A program made the position numbers and the translations under genes. The notes beneath the pieces are model-generated. The model was not told the origin of the DNA, made no database searches, and saw only the letters and a program-made list of their open reading frames with translations. From Cryptomeria japonica (taxonomy: Eukaryota; Streptophyta; Pinopsida; Cupressales; Cupressaceae): a DNA stretch of 64,000 bases. Location of the stretch: contig NC_081410.1 of the NCBI RefSeq assembly GCF_030272615.1, positions 146,032,349 to 146,096,348 of the forward strand, written 5' to 3'. This document shows, one piece after another, positions 58,096-64,000 of this stretch. Numbering within the stretch: position 1 is the first letter of the stretch; every line of letters begins with the position of its first letter.

Positions 58096-59400
58096 TTTGT
58101 TTTCTTGCAAGTTAGGAGCAAAAACACTTCAAATTTTGGCTTAAAAAGAAAAACAACTTTTATTTTCTTGCAAAGGTAAAATTCACAATCAATCTTTATT
58201 TGCAAGTTAAAAAGAACAATCAACTTGTCCCTTTTTGCAAAATTGATTTACTTTATAGCAACGTGCTTTCATTTTGTTGACCAGGATTTCACTTTCCTAG
58301 TTAGAAAACAATTCCTATGTGGGACTAAAATAAACACCATGTTTGATTGGAGCAACATCTCTAATTAGGACTTAGAAAATAATTGGTTTGAAAAGGTAAA
58401 AATAACATTGTATGCTTTGTCTTAAGTGGTAGGTATATGCTCTCCCCTTAATTGGGCGGCCAAAAAGCCAAACCCACTCTTTTCATGCTTTATTTACTTT
58501 CAAGCATTTAAAACCTTTAGAGGGCATGCCTTCCCGAAGCCTCGAGGGGGCTAGTGAGAAGGGTACGACCCAAGTGGGCAACGACTAAAGCCAAGTTTAC
58601 CAACCCACTATAAACAAATGTGAAGGCTAATGAAAATCCCCTCCAACTGCAGTGTGTATTTGATAGCCTTCCCCTAGTATCTGTGTGATGTGAAAATCCT
58701 TTGTTCTAAAGGTTGGGAAGCCTCTTAATTGAGTCTATCATTTGTCATGCTGAACAGAACCCTTACTACAAACCATAGAAGTAGAAACCTTGAGCCAAGT
58801 CAGTTTCCATACATTAGCAATATCATAGTGCAAGGGTGAGGAAGAATCCGCCCCCAAGATCACTAACCATACATCTCCCAAGATAACTACTCAATTGAGG
58901 AGCAATCCTCTTTGGGTTAATTTATGGAAAAAGGCAAAAAAATGGGCGCCCTCTAGGGGGTCACATAGTTGTTTGAGCTTAAGGAGTATTGAGCTGTGGG
59001 CTATGATATTGTCAATGACCCTAGAATAAAGAGTCTACTTGGTGTGTCTTATTTGTATCCAAACCAGTGAAAACATTAGGGATTTGAAGACATCCTCAAA
59101 GAACATACACTAAATGTTTAGCATTAGGATGAGCAGTGTTTTCATGTGTGATATGTATTCTTGTCACAAATGTTAAAACATCTTGCAAAAATATCAATCA
59201 ATCAACTCAAAAATCAGTTCAAACAAAGAGAAATCACAAGGGGAGGAGATTTTCAAATCCAATAAAGCACCTTTTGAGGTTGTTATCAACTTTTAAACTA
59301 TCTTTAGGCAAGACTTTCATCCAACAAGATTAGAGGAGTATCAAACCAAGTGATCACAAGTTATCATTCACACTATCTCAACAACTATACCTAGCTAGGT
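58096..59400 (+). other. Leader / 5' untranslated region of element C
   Basis: Continuation of the leader begun at 49410. Words such as AAAAAGAAC and CTTGCAAGTTA recur at 58100-58260. No gene is seen. Confidence 0.5.
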
Positions 59401-59408
59401 ATTCAAGT

Positions 59409-60184
59409 TTGTCAAAATTGGTTTCCATATTGGGAGAATTGTCCATATCATTTGATGTGCTTTGTCATAGGGACCTATCGAACAAACCCTCTATTCAGAT
59501 TAGTAAGCTTGAGTATCAAAACGAAGTATCCCTATCAACCAACAACATCAATATTTTGATCATTTGTCTGACCACTCCCCGTATTTTGAGAAGCAGAAGT
59601 CTTCGTCAAAAGACTAAGTTGAAGAAGAGACAACCTAGTCTTAGGGAGCTTATCAAGAGGAGAAAGTTTCTCTACATTAACTGTCAACACTTTGTATCAC
59701 ATTGTATTTTCTTACGTCACATGCGATTATATCTTCAAGGAAAAACCAATGAGTTTGACAAAGATCCTTTGAGAAGTAGGGCTTATACTCAGAAGTCAAC
59801 ATTCAACCAACATCTCAACAAAGGGGGAAAAATCAATCCTGCCTTCTTTCCAAAAATTTGAATCACTTACAACGAATCTCGACCCGAACCACCAACTCCA
59901 ATAAGAGAGGAAGAAATATCAACCCCACTAAGAGAATAAGAACTCACTTATTAAGAAGCATATTAATGCCCGATGTCACTCGATCTCATAAAAACAAAGA
60001 GTGGGACTCACAACCAGAATCAAGTATAAGTCATAGGGAGTCCAATCCTTTTTATGAATACACGCATATGGGGGAAGAGGAGATCATCGAAGATCTCATC
60101 CAACAATACCAACAAAGTTCCACCTTCCAAAAACTAATGGAAAGGCTTATAAAATCAGACAAACAAAAAGATGCATTAAGCTAA
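59409..60184 (+). pseudogene. Weak coding remnant in element C (unassigned)
   Basis: Two adjoining forward frames (to 59861 and from 59858) have a basic, helical composition; the second ends in an acidic helix-like stretch with EEEIIEDLIQQYQQSS. Another frame across 59865-59940 reads a PEPPTPIREEEISTPLRE-like segment. This may be the decayed N-terminal part of gag or an accessory ORF; no family is recognised. Confidence 0.35.
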
Positions 60185-60548
60185 GGCTTCCATTATTTAT
60201 CATCTCTTCACACATACATCCAGCAAAATGCAAAAGGATCCCAGTTGAAAGTTATTAGGAAAGTCTCTTCATTCAAAGCCAGTTAAGACCCTACTTCCAT
60301 TTCCAACAAAGTGCATAGTGGCGGCCACAACAGATCAGAATTTCTCGAACAAGAGTGAAATGATTGAAATTATTCTAGGGTTCTATATGTTTCTTTTGCA
60401 TGCCCTAATTTATCAGGTTTTTCTTCTTTTATTTATTTTAAAGAAACAAATTTATATGCATGCATTATTATGTAAGTCATGGTATAGACTTAAAGTCATA
60501 TAACCTAGGCATGCCTTGTGAGAGCCATACATATGGGCTAAAAAAATA

Positions 60549-60652
60549 AGTCTTTTATTTCTTTGCAATTTATATTTTAGTATATATTAATTAAGATTAA
60601 GGTTACAAAGAAATCTTAATTAATATATACTAAATTATAATAAAGACTTTTT
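60549..60652. repeat. Inverted repeat (hairpin 1)
   Basis: Perfect 23-bp arms TTTAGTATATATTAATTAAG(ATT) at 60576-60598 and its complement at 60612-60634, with a 13-base loop. Weaker pairing extends outwards to AAGTCTTT / AAAGACTT. Confidence 0.85.
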
Positions 60653-60697
60653 ATTTCCTTTGAGATGTATTATAATGTAGAATATAAAAGAAAATAA

Positions 60698-60767
60698 GTA
60701 GTTTACTTTAACACTTCAAATAATTAAACAAATTGTTTTATATTTAAAGTATAAAGTAAATTACTTT
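60698..60767. repeat. Inverted repeat (hairpin 2), imperfect
   Basis: AGTAGTTTACTTTAACACTT pairs imperfectly with the complement of AAAGTATAAAGTAAATTACT about 40 bp downstream. It lies directly next to hairpin 1. Confidence 0.6.
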
Positions 60768-62016
60768 CATGAAAAATTACAAGGAAGAGGATTTTTCTTT
60801 TTTCCCATGCAGCTATTTTCGGCATCATGCAGTTTTGTGCAAAGAGGGGTTTTCTTTTTTCAGTTCATAGTCTATATTTAGCAGCATATGCAGTGTTTTG
60901 GAACAAAGAGTTACTTTTCCAGATGGGCTATTTTTGAGCAGAGGTGGCAGTCCTATTTTCAGCAGGTATCTTTTTCATGCACTATCTGTGGGAAACCTAT
61001 TTGGGGAGTAGAGGCTATTTTTGGCAGGGTTATGGATGAGTTTTTTATGCTTTTTTGGGCAAATTCCCCAAGGCTTTTTCTGATGCAGATTTTCATATTA
61101 GGGTTTAACAAAGGAGATTTTTCTATATATTATTTTCTCCTCCTTCATTATTCCCTCTGGTTCTTTCTTTTCTGCTACACAAATAGCAAAAAAAAGCATT
61201 TTATCTCAGTACTTATCAATTTTTCAATTATTATAATAGAGTTATTTATTTTAGTTTGCAATACAGAGTTAGTTTCCTTATCAGTATTTTCTTGCTTTTT
61301 CTTTGTCAGGTGAGCGATTTGATATAGTTATTATGATTTTTACAATCCTTTGCTCCATCTCATTTTTTCTTTGCAAAAGTAGGATAATTTCATTGCAGGT
61401 TCAAGTTGTGGGTTGTGTTCATTCGGTTTCCAATTCTTTGCATGTTGTGAAAAATCACTTTTCCTACATGCAGAAGTTGGATAACTTGGAGCCTTTTCAT
61501 GAAATATTTATGAATTTGGTTATCTAGTTGATTTGTGAAGCGTTTTCATTCTTTATTGTAGCTATCATAGTTTTAGTACAGCAGGAAAAACCCCATCATG
61601 TCAGTGTATCACCTCCATTAGGATAATTTTTATTTCGCATGTAAGCCTTTTAACCCTTTTCTCACAAAAATAAAGTTGTAGGAGATTCATCAAGACAGAA
61701 AGTCGCCCTGATCTCCGGAGGTCTACTTTCGATATAGGCAACCCACAGGCCTGAAAGTATTCTTGTTTCATAGGACTACTAGGTTTTATACTTAGCATCA
61801 CGACGTAATCCTTCATGACAATAGTTTTTGACACACACGGTGGGACTCATTTGAGCTATTACAGCTCAAAAATCCTCCATTTCTGTTGTTGTTTTGGTAT
61901 TGACAGCAGTAATACAACCTTTTGAGGTTATTTTCTAGGTACCTAGAGACTATTTTTTTTGGTTTTTTCAGCATATCAGGTTTTGACAGCAAGGAGAAAG
62001 CATCAAACTAGACAGA

Positions 62017-63270
62017 GTGGGGATTCGATTAAGCATATTGAGCTACCACCATCACAAAGGAGGTCAAGGACAACGAAAAAAGACAGAAAAAGCATTAAAT
62101 TCAAAAATTGAATTTTCAGCAGATTTATTAGCTAAAGATTTTCTTGAGTTCCCAAATTCTAATTTTTTGCCTAATTCTTCTCTTCTGTCATTTTTATATT
62201 ATTTGAGAGCTTTAAACAACGATATTATTATTATGATTCAGTCTATTGGTGGGGTTACATTACCAGTAGCTTATGATGTAGCTATTAGAGCATAAAAAAG
62301 CCTTAGACAAGCTGGTAAAATAGCTCCTAGACCTCCTATGCCTATTTTTCCAAATATATAGCCATTAATGCCCTTACAAGCACCTCCTATAGCTACATTA
62401 CCCATTGTTCGAGCATTAGGTGTTCAAAATTTTACTCAAAATAGTGTTGTTATAGTAAATTCAGAGTTGCAAGAACTTAAGGGTACCCAAGAGAGGATGG
62501 AAAAATTATTACAAACTGTTAGTAATGAATTGGTGAGCCTTAAGAAGAATCGAGACCAAAATTAGAGGTATTAAGCCCCTTATCAGCCCAATAGGCCTAA
62601 TTACCAGAATGACCCTCAAAATCGAAGGAGGAATTATAACAAGAGGCCCAATTAGTAGTACAATTTGAATACCATTAGTAATACCAAAGATATTGTACCC
62701 GCTCAGAACAATATGGCTCAAGATTATTATTTTTCGTGCCAACAACCTCACAACCAAGCATCGTGTTAGAATGCAATGAATGTACAATCACGAGCTTTGA
62801 TGGTATAGAATAATGTCTTATTAGGATTTTGGTATTAATGAGGAACTGGAAGGTCTTGAAGTGGATATGATGAATTGGCAAGGTGAGGAATTTTGTGGAG
62901 TTAATCATCCACAGGTACAAAATAGACCTTATTCACCTGTTGCAGCTAACACAAGGTCAAAAAAGTGTGCAGTGGACATAGGACAGTCATCTGAAAATTA
63001 CCAACAACAAATTGTAAATCATGAACATCGTGTTGTAACTAATTAGCAGCAGATTGATAAGGAGAAACAACAATGACAACAAGATAACCCAAAACAACAT
63101 GCTTCCTCAAGTCAGCCAGTTGGTAATGGACCTCCTACTACTCAAAAAGTACAGATTCTGCCAAGAGTACAACCTGCAACACCCAAAGAACAACAAAAAG
63201 TTCACTTTCAACCAAAACCAGCTCAGCCAAAGCCTGTTGTTCCAAAAGTAAAATAAAAGGTTAGTGTACT
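62017..63270 (+). pseudogene. Element C Gag remnant, Gln-to-TAG rich
   Basis: The frame reads FSADLLAKDFLEFPN, FLYYLRALNNDIII, IGGVTLPVAYDVAIRA, then SLRQAGKIAPRPPMP, a coiled-coil-like ELQELKGTQERMEKLL, an Asn/Gln/Arg-rich tail and the end of a zinc knuckle (SCQQPHNQASC). Stops: TAA 62293, TAG 62359, 62563, TAA 62569, TAG 62653, 62656, 62767, 62806. After a one-base shift near 62830 the frame continues with TAG 63044, TGA 63074 and TAA 63254. Most of the TAGs sit where Gln fits. It would form the particle shell. The start is uncertain because an upstream frame at 61990-62100 also looks coding. Confidence 0.65.
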
Positions 63271-63350
63271 TCTTTCAATATTGTTCAAGGTATGGAAAAA
63301 ACCAATGTTACAATGTCTATGATGGATACTTTGCAAATTCCTGGCAAAAA

Positions 63351-64000
63351 GAATTGTTGCAAGAAAGATTAACTAATATGTTAATAACCAATGAGCCTCA
63401 GAAAGATCAGCCCAAGGTTGCATTAGCTGATGATACCCCAGTTAAGAATAGTCAACCAATCCAAACAACAAAGCCTCCTCCATTTTTTGTGACTTTGATA
63501 GTTGGAAACCATTTAATCCACAATTGCATGATAGACTCGGGACCCAACAATTCAATTATGCCCAAAGAGCTTTCTGATAAACTTGGTTTAAATTATGAGC
63601 TTGTTTTTAGAGGAGTTGTTCAGCTAGATGGAACAACAATCAAGTCAATTGGAGTAGTACAAGATCTTGGTTTGATCTTGCATGCTTGTCCCAACTTTGT
63701 AATATCTCAGGATATTTACATAGCTGATTTACCTCCACACTTTTCCATTTGTTTATCTAGAGATTTCACAGTAAAGTTGGGAGGATACCTTTCCTCTGAT
63801 TGGTCACACTTGTTTTTTAGAACCCAATATGGCACTAAGGTGACCATTAAGTCAGAACCTCAAGCCACTTGTCATTTGGAACCATATACCCCAGGTCCTA
63901 TAAATACAAATATTGTTGTCTGTGACCATGAGGAGTCACCAACTATTCAGGATCCAGACACACCTTTTCAAGGCATACCTGATGTGAATTTGGATAAGTG
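63351..64000 (+). pseudogene. Element C aspartic protease (retropepsin), runs off window
   Basis: Open from GAA 63351 to the window end with no stop, 216 codons. A one-base slip near 63346 separates it from the gag side. The catalytic motif reads CMIDSGPNNSIMPKEL near 63520-63570; the usual residue after DSG is Ala/Ser/Thr, so the Pro is unusual. Downstream, ADLPPHFSICLSRDF and GGYLSSDWSHLFF match the flap-distal half of Gypsy retropepsins of the Tat-like type, where the blocks around LLSR and DxSHA/YA occur (recognised from memory, not searched). RT and integrase should follow beyond the window. Confidence 0.75.

Larger units (their letters stand above)
60185..62016 (+). other. AT-rich non-coding interval with two hairpins
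   Basis: No supported gene. It contains the inverted repeats at 60549-60770. The frames at 60888-61313 and 61303-61527 are hydrophobic translations of T-rich DNA with no motif. Confidence 0.5.

Overview
The window reads as repeat-dominated plant nuclear DNA. The density, age and nesting of LTR elements, the 1-1.6 kb LTRs and the kinds of element seen suggest a very large genome, most likely a gymnosperm/conifer; that is inference from style, not a database match. I see no intact host gene, no rRNA or tRNA gene and no CRISPR array. Every long reading frame belongs, or probably belongs, to a mobile element or its remains. || Layout. 1-3404: one long forward frame of unknown family with a G-patch-like motif and a coiled coil, open at the window edge and broken only by four TAG codons. 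4451-7162 (minus): hAT-superfamily transposase with a BED-type finger, broken only by three TAG codons. 8381-14607: full-length plant L1-type LINE with a 13-bp target-site duplication. 14621-16385: non-coding, AT-rich. 16385-29386: decayed Ty1/Copia pol (minus), split by LTR element A (18386-26760, minus, perfect TSD CTTGG). A's 5' LTR carries a 344-bp TRIM with its own perfect TSD. 29387-40010: 3' LTR and internal part of a related minus-strand element B, containing a solo Copia-type LTR (31189-32349). 40011-64000: plus-strand Gypsy element C (5' LTR, PBS, leader with 21-bp repeats, gag, start of protease, running off the window). C is interrupted by two copies of one chromodomain Gypsy family: copy 1 (40294-48049, inside C's 5' LTR) and copy 2 (50048-57784, inside C's leader). 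|| How it fits together. Inferred order of insertion: B, then C into B, then Gypsy copies 1 and 2 into C; separately Copia, then A, then the TRIM. A, B and C share the LTR terminus TGTAGACACC. A and B show no reverse transcriptase or integrase, so C or a relative could have supplied enzymes in trans (inference). || The strongest cross-cutting signal is mutational. In five independent reading frames, 26 of 34 in-frame stops I counted are TAG, and where the two Gypsy copies can be compared the TAGs replace CAG (Gln). This fits C-to-T decay at methylated CHG sites in silenced elements. The second signal is a 311-bp direct duplication that abuts both ends of Gypsy copy 2 exactly, where a 5-bp TSD would be expected. 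All counts were made by eye from the sequence.
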